NCBI GenBank assembly: GCA_965178125.1
Contig: OZ237748.1
Coordinates: forward strand, 1,116,001-1,180,000
Direction of reading: 5' to 3'
DNA length: 64,000 bases
Source of the DNA: Bilabrum cf. latius
Lineage: Eukaryota; Bigyra: Bicosoecida; Bigyra; Bicosoecida
Positions 10,109 to 18,432 of the stretch are shown here, in pieces. The notes beneath the pieces are model-generated. The model searched no databases and was not told the DNA's origin. It saw only the letters and a list, made by a program, of their open reading frames with translations. Position numbers and translations under genes: made by a program. The number at the start of each line of letters is the position of its first letter. Within the stretch, counting starts at the first letter, position 1.

Positions 10109-10393
10109 ATGGATTACCAAAAAATGCTTGGTGCTAAAATATTAAAGAAACGAAAATTAAATAAAAAATTAGGTTATTTTCTCGATCAATTGGATAAACT
10201 AAGTGATTTTTTACGAGGAAATGATATAAGGTTGACAATGCATAAATTCAAAACAATAGGTAACCACAGCAAACTACGAGACGATATAAGGTATACAAAA
10301 ACGCAATGTGTTACAGAATTAAACAAATTAGAATCGAAATACTTAGAAAAATATGGCTGTGTTCCTGTATTTAAAAGTGAAGCACTAAATTAA
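10109..10393 (+). CDS. Hypothetical small basic protein
   Basis: 94 residues, the only plus-strand gene between the integrase and the primase-helicase; TAA stop. It is predicted mostly helical and rich in Lys and Leu, with no recognised domain. It overlaps the end of the convergent gene at 10390-10764 by a few bases. The AT-rich codon use and TAA stop match the neighbouring genes, and the frame is otherwise free of stops. I do not recognise it. Confidence 0.55.
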   Translation: MDYQKMLGAKILKKRKLNKKLGYFLDQLDKLSDFLRGNDIRLTMHKFKTIGNHSKLRDDIRYTKTQCVTELNKLESKYLEKYGCVPVFKSEALN

Positions 10394-10764
10394 ATTATTT
10401 TTTTTTCATTCTCATCCTTTTTACTGTGACTAGCAATGGGACTATTAAGATCCACTTGCTTGGATTGTTTTTTCTTTCTTTGATAATACTCTCGTTGCTT
10501 GGCCCTGATTTTTTCTTTATTATTTTGATAATAATTTTTCATACATGAGCGATGCTTGGCTTTCCCCTTCTCTGTATTTAGATAATTATAAATATATTTT
10601 TTATTTCTTTCATAATTACCTGTGTATTTGGATTTTAAGGTATCGTATTTTTCTTTTAACTTATCGTAATCCTGTTTTAGCTTTTTTATACCTTGCTTTA
10701 CATGTTTGCTGATTTCTCCTTCTGACTTAAGAAGGTCATTTAATTTTTTTTCGGTATTCTCCAT
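10390..10764 (-). CDS. Coiled-coil protein with KxYYxxNxEKI tail
   Basis: 124 residues, TAA stop. Residues 1-55 form a heptad-rich Lys/Leu/Glu coiled coil. Residues 75-110 carry the same basic motif (NYYQNNKEKI, REYYQRKKK) as the tails of the GIY-YIG proteins. Its start region (MENTEKKLNDLL) is matched by a truncated paralogue at 11919 (MENTQNTINDLF). The upstream region shares ATTATTTTCTATTTATAG with that paralogue and with the gene at 11959-12234. Function unknown; DNA binding is plausible. Confidence 0.65.
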   Translation of the reverse strand: MENTEKKLNDLLKSEGEISKHVKQGIKKLKQDYDKLKEKYDTLKSKYTGNYERNKKYIYNYLNTEKGKAKHRSCMKNYYQNNKEKIRAKQREYYQRKKKQSKQVDLNSPIASHSKKDENEKKII

Positions 10765-10805
10765 TTATATAATCTATAAATAGAAAATAATTTTAAGTAC
10801 GTTTA

Positions 10806-11102
10806 TTATCTAGCCCATTTTATAATTAAAACATAAGAATTATCTTTTTTCTTTTTCACATTAAACCCATATAATATCATATCTTCGGATGGATGAATGC
10901 GTCCATGTTCTTCTTCAAAGAATTCATAAAGACCGTATGCATGGGTCATTAATGATAACATTGATGAATCCGTAATTTCAGCCGAAACCTTCTTTTTCTT
11001 ATATCTAAATTCTAATACTATTTTTTTTCCTATTGCAAATAATGAGTTTGTCATTTCTTCTAATTGGGAAGATGTAATATATTTTTTAATCTCTAGCATC
11101 AC
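10806..11102 (-). CDS. Hypothetical small protein
   Basis: 98 residues, TAA stop. It has alternating beta-like and helical segments and acidic and basic patches, with no recognised domain. The gene begins with two ATG codons at 11102. It lies immediately downstream, on the minus strand, of the GC-rich insert, so its native promoter may have been separated from it. Confidence 0.55.
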   Translation of the reverse strand: MMLEIKKYITSSQLEEMTNSLFAIGKKIVLEFRYKKKKVSAEITDSSMLSLMTHAYGLYEFFEEEHGRIHPSEDMILYGFNVKKKKDNSYVLIIKWAR

Positions 11103-11149
11103 TTTAAAACTTGGATTTTTTCCATGATCATAAATTATATCATTATATT

Positions 11150-11882
11150 ATCTGTGTCGTCAAGACATTGGGATTGAGGTCTGTGAGACGGCAGTGAGGG
11201 CTCCGCTGGGGAGGGATAAAGCGGCAGGGTGCAGGCAGGGGGAGGACAGCAGCGACGGAAGGAGGAGGGAAACGGGCCAGGACAGGGCGGGTGGGGTGGG
11301 GGTGGGGGGTGGAGGAGGCGACGGGCAACAGGGGCGAGGTCGGCCGAGGAGGGCAAGGCCGAGGAGAGGAGAAGGATTCCAAGATGAACGGAGGATAGGG
11401 AGGAAGGGAGGCCCTGAGCGCGGTACCAGGCGCGTGGCGGGGACGACGAAGGGGCACTGACAGGCCCGAGCAAGCCAGCGGGCTCGGGAGCGTGGAGGCC
11501 CATCGGGTAGGGAGGGGAAGCGGGCGCAGCCAAGTGGATCCAGACCACGAGGCAGCAGGATTTCTGACGAGGGCTGACACGCAAGGGCGCGGGGGTGACA
11601 GCAGATCAGAATGGGGTTGGAATAGACAGGGAGGCACCGGGGCGAGCCTGGAGGCGCGGACGGTGCAAGAACAGAGGTAACGTGTACATTAGTGACGAGT
11701 GTGGTTTAGCATGCGCGAGACGAGACTGAGCGGTTCAGTCGATTCGGGGCGGACTGTCCCAGGGAAGGGGGGGCATCTTTTCTTTTTTTTATGGAACTAC
11801 TCCAACTGTGGGAGTGGATCCGTGATTTGGCCATTGGGCATGTAGAAGGAGCACTCATTGATTCGCAGCAGAGTTCATTTTT
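11150..11882. mobile_element. GC-rich insertion inside the AT-rich element
   Basis: About 730 bases of strongly GC-rich, purine-skewed DNA interrupt otherwise AT-rich sequence. No convincing gene is present; the open frames are Pro/Ser-rich low complexity. It carries GTGACGAGTG at 11692-11701, the word typical of host exons elsewhere in the window, which points to a host origin. The right edge falls inside a small gene (see 11878-11919). Boundaries are estimated from composition; no target duplication was identified. Confidence 0.6.
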
Positions 11883-11919
11883 TAAATAAATCATTTATTG
11901 TATTTTGTGTATTTTCCAT
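11878..11919 (-). pseudogene. Truncated paralogue of the 10390-10764 coiled-coil gene
   Basis: From ATG 11919 the frame reads 14 codons (MENTQNTINDLFKK) and then meets TGA at the edge of the GC-rich insert. The start and the upstream ATTATTTTCTATTTATAG-type sequence match the gene at 10390-10764. The rest of the gene has been displaced or lost through the insertion. Confidence 0.6.
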
Positions 11920-11958
11920 TTATTATATACTATAAATAGAAAATAATTTTAAATATGT

Positions 11959-12234
11959 TTAATCTAAATAATTTTTGTAAATTTCATATTCGACCCTGCA
12001 CGATCTATATTCGGAACAGTTCATGTTACTATTTATCGCAGTATCTAAATTGAACTCCTCTATTTTAAGTTCATCATCTGTATGTTCATTAAAATCATCG
12101 AATATTTCTTTTTTTACATATTCCAATGCTTTTTTTCGAGTAGAAAAGCATTCACAAATGTGACGATCTTGAATATTTTTATAGTCATCATCATAAAAAG
12201 TAATTTTGGCTAACCAAACAATTTTTTTTACCAT
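11959..12234 (-). CDS. Hypothetical small acidic protein
   Basis: 91 residues, TAA stop. The sequence is a mix of strands and helices with many Asp/Glu and several Cys (CECF, NCSEY, SCRVEY). No family recognised. ATG 12234 is preceded by TATATAA-like sequence and the TTATTTTCTATTTA block shared with the genes at 10764 and 11919. Confidence 0.6.
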   Translation of the reverse strand: MVKKIVWLAKITFYDDDYKNIQDRHICECFSTRKKALEYVKKEIFDDFNEHTDDELKIEEFNLDTAINSNMNCSEYRSCRVEYEIYKNYLD

Positions 12235-12270
12235 TTATATACTTTAAATAGAAAATAATTTTTAAGCTTA

Positions 12271-12420
12271 TTAATATTTTTTCTCGATTCGTTGGATTCT
12301 TGAGTATGTAGTTTTTAGATGTTTTTTAAAGCCGAGTGCGTATTTATATTTATAGAATACTTGCCTTTTGTACTCATTATCGAGTCCTTTGTAAATAACA
12401 ACGTATTTATATTTATTCAT
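12271..12420 (-). CDS. Hypothetical 49-residue basic protein
   Basis: From ATG 12420 to TAA at 12271, in the gap between two other small genes. It is rich in Lys and Tyr (MNKYKYVVIYKG at the start). The spacing, strand, stop codon and the GTGCGTTT octamer 33 bases upstream fit the gene pattern of the element. Too short for a family assignment. Confidence 0.45.
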   Translation of the reverse strand: MNKYKYVVIYKGLDNEYKRQVFYKYKYALGFKKHLKTTYSRIQRIEKKY

Positions 12421-12444
12421 TATATATAGTGTTCGGAAATTAAT

Positions 12445-12708
12445 TTACTCTTGGTGCGTTTGCTTGGACTTTTGTTTTCGTTTTTTATACTGCTCACGAT
12501 ACAGTTTGCGTCTCTCTTCTCTGTGTTTCAAATAGTATTTTCTTTGAGCTAGTCTATTTTGTTCTCGCAATCTGTCTTTCTTTTCCTGTTTAATTTTCTG
12601 GATTTCAATGTCCTTCAATTGTTGCTCTAAATTCTTGTATAAATTATAAGTACCTTCGATTGCTTTCATCTCCTCGATGATTTTTTTGGTCATTTCTTCA
12701 GTGTTCAT
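12445..12708 (-). CDS. Coiled-coil basic protein
   Basis: 87 residues, TAA stop. Residues 1-45 are a charged coiled coil. Residues 50-87 are very Arg/Lys-rich with YY pairs (RKYYLKHREERRKLY), resembling the tails of the two GIY-YIG proteins and of the gene at 10390-10764. It is divergent with the primase-helicase gene, and the 94-base AT-rich gap 12709-12802 would hold both promoters. Confidence 0.6.
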   Translation of the reverse strand: MNTEEMTKKIIEEMKAIEGTYNLYKNLEQQLKDIEIQKIKQEKKDRLREQNRLAQRKYYLKHREERRKLYREQYKKRKQKSKQTHQE

Positions 12709-12802
12709 ATAATACTATATTAGAAAAAAAACTTTATATAATATAGAATTTTTTTCATATAAGAAAATGGTTTAAAAATATTTTCTTATATTAAAGTATA
12801 AA

Positions 12803-15800
12803 ATGAAAATCGAAGAATTTATTTCGAAATACAATCTTCCATATATGATGCCAGAGTGTACGCGCAACCTAGTCTCGTTAACAATCTCCGCCCCTCTCCT
12901 GAACACAGAGAGGGTATGCGCGTCATCGCAAGCAATCCGTTGGCTTGGTCGCACCTTCCCGGTCGCAACCGCCATCGGAACCCAACGAGACGTTCACGCG
13001 CTCCCACTCTGGCATCAACACCGAACCCCATCCGGCGTTAGGATCAGGAAAGTCACATTGATCAAAAAGAATGGTGAAAAAGTACCTATTGGTGATAGGA
13101 ACAACATGACACTTAATGAGATCAGACAAAATACTGGTTTCTGGAATCCTTGCTTTGAGGGATTCATTAATTTTATTAAATCAAGGGAAGATGTAAAAAA
13201 AAGAATAATCAAGAAATTAAAAATTGACTCCATTGATGAGATCAAGAAAGAGGATGTCATTGAAGTGTATTCTATTTATGTTCAATATACTGATTATACT
13301 ATTATTGATATTGATGATGTAAGATTAAAGGAAGACATTAAAATTGTACCAATAGAAATTCGCCGTAAATTAAAAGATAATTTTTATGACCTCTCAACTG
13401 GTAAAAAATTGCCTCATTACTGGGTGAAGGTCACAAATAAACCAAAGGACTTCTTAGAAAAATACGATCAAATTAAAATATTCAAAGACTTCGATGGGGA
13501 TCTGCTACATGAAAAAAAATGTATTTGGGTCAGGCGTGGAGCTAACATCAAAGGGAATCAATTTAATACTATTGATTGGTCAGTTCTTGAACCACATTGT
13601 CAAATGAAAGATGAGGTCACAGTAAAACCACAACAAAAACGAGGAAAAGGAAGACCTAAAAAAGAAAGAGGGAAATATGAAGAAAATGATGATGTTATAC
13701 CAGAGAAGATTAAGGTTTCGGATTCAACTGATCCACTTGTTTTTTACCTTTCATGCATTCCTAATAATCCTACTAAGTCATTTGATACTTGGTATAAAAT
13801 TGGAGCTATTCTGTATAATGAAGGTGGAACTATTGAACAATGGATAGACTGGACAAACCAGAGTCCAGATTACGGATCAGAAACCAAGGATGATTTAATA
13901 ACAACATGGGAAAGTTTTGGTAAAAGAAGTAAAGGTAGAAAAGCCAATTTAGGGTCATTAATCAAACTAGCTAAAAAATATGTTCCAGATTGTGTCGAAA
14001 TATTTCAGGAAAAGCACATTGATTTTGGAGATTTAAACATAGAGGAGTTTCCAAATGTTGAAATCTATAATAATAAGTTCGTCAAAAAATCTCCTTTGCA
14101 TGAATATGACTACTGGATTGAAAGAAGTCGTATGGGTTCTGGTAAAACTTTCGGCATCAAACAATACCTAAAAGCACATCCAAACAAAAGAGTTCTATTT
14201 TATTCTCCAAGAATTTTGTTCAGCAATAATCTAATTGGTCAATTGAAGGATCTCAAATTTGAGAATTATAAGTCTTGCATGAATGCTGTAGAATCCAAAA
14301 GGTTAATTATGAGTGTTGAAAGTTTGCATAAAATTATGGATGCAAAATATGACCTGCTTATAATAGATGAAGTTGAAACGATTTTAAATGTTTTTAATTC
14401 TCCAACAAATAAAGAGATTAAAAAGAATGTCAATATTTTTGAGAGGCTTGTGAAGTCTACTAAAAAGATCGCATTTATGGATGCATTCCTGTCCAATAAA
14501 ACCCTGCAATTTATTAAAAACATGAAATTAAATGAGTCCAAAACAATAATTAGAATTAACAATAATAAGCCAGTAGCAAGAAAAGCATTGGGAATCCAAG
14601 ATAAAGATATTTTTACAAATAGAGTATTCGATAAATTAAAGCAAAATAAAAAAGTTGTTGTTTTTTCATTTACAAAAAGTTATGCTGACACTTTAGTTGC
14701 TGAGGTACAGGGCTATAATAGAGGAACAGAAAATAAAATAAAATTCAAATACTATTACGGAAATATGCCTGATTCAGTGTACGACGAACGCGTTCCAAAT
14801 TCATACGATTGCTCAAAAGATGATTTATTAAATGTTAAAGAATCATGGTCAGGTATCGATTTATTAATCTATACTCCTACCATTACAGTGGGGGTTAATT
14901 TTGATCTTCCTAATGTGTTTGATTCTTTATTTGTATTCACATCAAATAAATCATGTTGCGTACGAGATGGTATGCAATCGACTATGAGAGTCAGACACCT
15001 CAAGAGCAATAAAATGTATTTTTACTATGATCCAAAACAAAGATTCGGACATGAGGATAAAATCAGATCGAAGGAAATGATTCGTGATGATTTCCACAAA
15101 AGAGGAATGAAAGCATTAGAAATACTTGAAGAGCTAAAAAGAAAAAATAATGTGGATGATATTTCTTTAGAGGAAATTCCACAATGGCTTGAAGATGTGC
15201 TAGTGGATGCAGAATATGAACATATTCAATCCCGAGTATTTTTTATGCCAATCTTTAGAAAATACCTTTCAATGCTAAACTATAAAATTGTAAATTTATG
15301 CTGTGAAAATATTGTGGAAGCAGATCCTTATGGCAAATTCAAAACATCTTATATGTGGGATATGGAAGACAAAGTGCAACTTAAATTTATTCAGAATGCA
15401 ATTTTAAACGAAATGGAGGAGGAATGTAAAGAAATAAATAAATGGCAAATGGAAAGACGTTCTGTTTGGGAAAAGCAAAGAGAAGATTATATGGCAAATA
15501 GAATTCAAGAAATGAAAGAGGAATTACAGAAAAATAAAGAAAGAATTGCAAAAGAAAATTCTTTACTATCTAAAACAGAAGAAGAAAGAAATGACAGTGT
15601 TGATAAAATTACTGAGTATTTCGATTCAATTGCTGAAATCGATGAGGACACTTTTGAAGAGCTAGAGAGACTAAAAAAAGCTGGAGACTTAAATGTGGAA
15701 GATAATAAACTTTATCATGATCCTAACGCCGGATGGGGTTCGGTGTTGATGCCAGAGTGGGAGCGCGTGAACGTCTCGTTGGGTTCCGATGGCGGTTGCG

Positions 15801-15841
15801 ACCGGGAAGGTGCGACCAAGCCAACGGATTGCTTGCGATGA
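12803..15841 (+). CDS. Primase (AEP-like) - PriCT-2 - UL9-like SF2 helicase, disrupted at both ends by retrotransposon sequence
   Basis: Main replication gene of the AT-rich element. Residues 15-81 are an in-frame solo retrotransposon repeat (12846-13043). The native part then shows AEP-like motifs (IIDIDD near 166-171, LPHYWVKV near 203-210), a PriCT-2-like domain (about 308-400, FDTWYKIGAILY), and an SF2 helicase: Walker A RMGSGKT near 443-449, DEVE box LIIDEVE near 516-522, and a late QSTMRVRH arginine-finger-like motif. The layout resembles origin-binding UL9-type helicases (Herpes_ori_bp family) of large DNA viruses and polinton-like elements. The C-terminus is a charged coiled coil. At 15720 the reading frame enters retrotransposon copy 2, giving about 40 foreign residues and a false TGA end. 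Beyond the insertion (22381) the original frame continues for about 25 codons to TAA at 22454-22456. Whether the disrupted protein works is unknown. Confidence 0.85.
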   Translation: MKIEEFISKYNLPYMMPECTRNLVSLTISAPLLNTERVCASSQAIRWLGRTFPVATAIGTQRDVHALPLWHQHRTPSGVRIRKVTLIKKNGEKVPIGDRNNMTLNEIRQNTGFWNPCFEGFINFIKSREDVKKRIIKKLKIDSIDEIKKEDVIEVYSIYVQYTDYTIIDIDDVRLKEDIKIVPIEIRRKLKDNFYDLSTGKKLPHYWVKVTNKPKDFLEKYDQIKIFKDFDGDLLHEKKCIWVRRGANIKGNQFNTIDWSVLEPHCQMKDEVTVKPQQKRGKGRPKKERGKYEENDDVIPEKIKVSDSTDPLVFYLSCIPNNPTKSFDTWYKIGAILYNEGGTIEQWIDWTNQSPDYGSETKDDLITTWESFGKRSKGRKANLGSLIKLAKKYVPDCVEIFQEKHIDFGDLNIEEFPNVEIYNNKFVKKSPLHEYDYWIERSRMGSGKTFGIKQYLKAHPNKRVLFYSPRILFSNNLIGQLKDLKFENYKSCMNAVESKRLIMSVESLHKIMDAKYDLLIIDEVETILNVFNSPTNKEIKKNVNIFERLVKSTKKIAFMDAFLSNKTLQFIKNMKLNESKTIIRINNNKPVARKALGIQDKDIFTNRVFDKLKQNKKVVVFSFTKSYADTLVAEVQGYNRGTENKIKFKYYYGNMPDSVYDERVPNSYDCSKDDLLNVKESWSGIDLLIYTPTITVGVNFDLPNVFDSLFVFTSNKSCCVRDGMQSTMRVRHLKSNKMYFYYDPKQRFGHEDKIRSKEMIRDDFHKRGMKALEILEELKRKNNVDDISLEEIPQWLEDVLVDAEYEHIQSRVFFMPIFRKYLSMLNYKIVNLCCENIVEADPYGKFKTSYMWDMEDKVQLKFIQNAILNEMEEECKEINKWQMERRSVWEKQREDYMANRIQEMKEELQKNKERIAKENSLLSKTEEERNDSVDKITEYFDSIAEIDEDTFEELERLKKAGDLNVEDNKLYHDPNAGWGSVLMPEWERVNVSLGSDGGCDREGATKPTDCLR
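12846..13043 (-). repeat. Solo, internally deleted A-B repeat of the YR retrotransposon
   Basis: About 200 bases match, on the minus strand, the A2-B2 block of the retrotransposon (compare 4321-4650). Roughly 130 internal bases are missing. The junction falls exactly at a GATTG that occurs at both ends of the missing part, so the deletion ran between short direct repeats. The frame through it stays open and in register with the primase gene on both sides. Confidence 0.85.
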
Positions 15842-15893
15842 CGCGCATACCCTCTCTGTGTTCAGGAGAGGGGCGGAGATTGGGTAATTTTTG
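15721..15893 (+). repeat. Terminal repeat A1 of copy 2
   Basis: 173 bases identical in layout to A2 at 22049-22221 (offset 6328). The match ends at GGGTAATTTTTG, after which the internal sequence begins. It contains GGTTGCGACC, close to the host palindrome GGTTGCAACC. Confidence 0.92.
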
Positions 15894-15921
15894 AAGAAAG
15901 TTCCTGCTCCGTTCATTTAAC

Positions 15922-17661
15922 ATGAACAGCGCCGGTAGCCATCGGATCGACCCGGCGGCGCGCGGGGCAGCAGGCAGCGCCAGGGTGATCGCCGCAGCTG
16001 CAGTGTTCGCTCGCGCGGTAGGCCAACCTGCGGTCACGTTGGCCGATTTAGCTACTCGATATGGTATGAATGATGCTGTGTTCTCGGATTTCATTGCTCG
16101 TCTCAACGTGCAGCGCGACACCATGGCACCTCGCGATCCCGATCTTCAACGTGCACACGATGCGGGGTTCCTGTGCTACTTGCTCGACAGGTACTCATCA
16201 AAGCAGTCCTTCACGGCATCACGGTCCATTAATGCTGTCAAGAGCACCGCTCTCGCCAAGTTCGTGTCAAATGGGACGCTAACGACTCTCGGTGCACGGC
16301 TGCTTCTGCCGGCGTCGCCGAGCTCTCCTCGACGGCAACAGCCTGAGCGACTCGCAGGACAAGTACATCTTCATCCTGTTCAGCAATCTCCAGAGGCTCC
16401 TTCTTCAATCGAGTCTCCATGGTCCCTGAGTTCACTACCGACGGGCCGGCGGACCGCTCCTCTTCGCGGACAGCATCGGCCACCAGGACGCCTCGACTTC
16501 GGCGCCGCCATCCATGCTTCACCTGGACGCGACCGAGCGGCGTAGAGTGCCACCAGGACAAGCCGCGGAATTTCGCCCTTGCGGGCGCGGCCAGGCTCTT
16601 CGACGACGCGGCAGGCCCCGCTCGCGCGCGGCGGGCGGGCCCACCTGCACGAGTCCCCGAACCGAGGGCCCCCGGGGACAGCAGCAGATACCCAGCGCAG
16701 CGCCCAGCCCAACTTCTCAACGTCTTCACCCCCGCGGCACCAACCTCCACCTGCCTCGGGCATGATCCCCGGTAGGCCAGGCACTCGGGACTTCGGCGAT
16801 CCGACAGTGCTCGCGGAGGCGCTCAGCAGTGCAGCATCACGGTCAACGGGCCCGGCAGGCCCCCAGCTTCTTCTTCCTCGTGTGTCTCCGGCTTACGACT
16901 CCCCCGGCGTGACTCCGGGCACCAGCCGCTAGCTCGACGCGGTCTGGGGCCGCCTTCCTGGGGATCTCCAACGGGCAGTGTTGCACTCCACGACGCTGCG
17001 GGGAACGGCCGACCCAGCGACAATTCTGCATCTACGCCTGTTTGCGCTGTGGCACAGCATTCCGACTCTGCGCCAGGAAGAGCTGCTGTCGCACCTCTCC
17101 GCCCACGTGGAATTGCAATGGTACTTCTCGCACCGACTAGCAGCCTCGATGCACTCATCCCCGCCACCGGTCGACGCTACACCCGCTCATCAGCCACCCC
17201 GTGAACCTCCTGTGTCATCTTCTGCCTCACCGCAGCCTGCGTCTTCAATTGACCCAGTTTCACCGGGCGCAGGCACGGCAGTGGACTCCGCGGTCGTTCG
17301 CTCGCAACCAGTGGAGATTTTGTAGCGTGAGGCCTCTGCACCTTCAATCGCTGCAATTCGAATGCAGAATTGGTTTTCTGATGATTTCTTGGCAACGTTG
17401 ACCTCGATCTTTCGCCAATCCGCGTTCATGCCGCGGTTTTGCTAGGCTGACGCGCTTCATTTGGACGCTAGCGGCCGCGATTTCGCTGCAGAACTGGCCC
17501 GTGCCCTGTTTGGTCAGGCCGTGACGAGAGCCAAGATTGAATCGGCTATTTTCTCGTTCACGAGCCGGCTTCATGCAGCTCTGCCGATGAGCAATGCCAG
17601 TTTTGGGAAGTTTGATGCGTCCAACTCGGAGTCGTCTGCTGCAGGCGGACGAGAAAAGTAG
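15922..17661 (+). CDS. Gag-like protein of YR retrotransposon (copy 2)
   Basis: From ATG 15922 a single frame remains open through TAG codons at 16543, 16930, 17323, 17443 and 17659, with no TAA or TGA. The N-terminal 110 residues look folded (a helical segment around VTLADLATRYGMNDAVF). The middle is Pro/Ser/Arg-rich, and a second helical block lies at about 16980-17150 (LRLFALWHSIPTL). The frame continues past 17661 and then changes register before the RT part, by an intron or frameshift I cannot resolve. A degenerate antisense copy of the N-terminal block lies at 32700-32880. The Gag assignment rests on position only. Confidence 0.55.
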
Positions 17662-18432
17662 GTGCCATCTAGCGAGTTACTATGCACTATTTACTCGGCT
17701 ATTTCCTTTGCTTTAGGCTGTGTGCTCGTGCGCGCTGCTTGCGTGCATTCGCGTCCTTGCCGTCCTGGTTGCCGCAGGGCAGCAGCTCGTGGTCGTGTCC
17801 AGCATCACTAGTGCCCGATTGGAAAACCCTGGGGCAGGTTCGCAATGATTTTCTTCGTTTGGTTAGTGCTTCCGGGGCATCATCTGCATCGGCGTCCCGA
17901 CTAGAGGTGGTGTTTGCCGCTGTGTGTGTGATACCACGCGGAAGTTCAGCCTTTGAGATGCTCTCCTCCCATGCTTGGCGCCATACAGGCGAACGCTGTG
18001 ACGTTGAGATTCGTGACCTTGTTGGGAATGAGATTCCTTCGTGCTCTTCTGGCGACTGCATGCGTCTCCTACAATTGCTGCATCCGTGGGCCACTGAGGC
18101 ATGCAGATCAGGCGAACCTGGCCTCGTGCGCGGACTGCTACAGGGAGTCCAGGCTGACATGCAGGCGCCGTCCCGTCGAGCAGCACTGTCCCGTCACTTC
18201 GACCCCCGCGGGGGCAGTGGAGGCCGGGGCAGTGGAGGCGGGGGCAGTGGAGGCTCCAGGCGCAGCGGGGGTGACAGCGACCAGCCCAGTGCCGATCGTG
18301 GCGGAGGTCGACACCGTCGAGGCCGTGGACGTGGCGGTGCAGGCCAGCAAGGTGGCCAGCACCAGCGTGCGGACCGGCAGGACGGGGGTTCCACCAGGAA
18401 GTCCAAGGAGCCTTCACCTGACCCCCCCCCCA

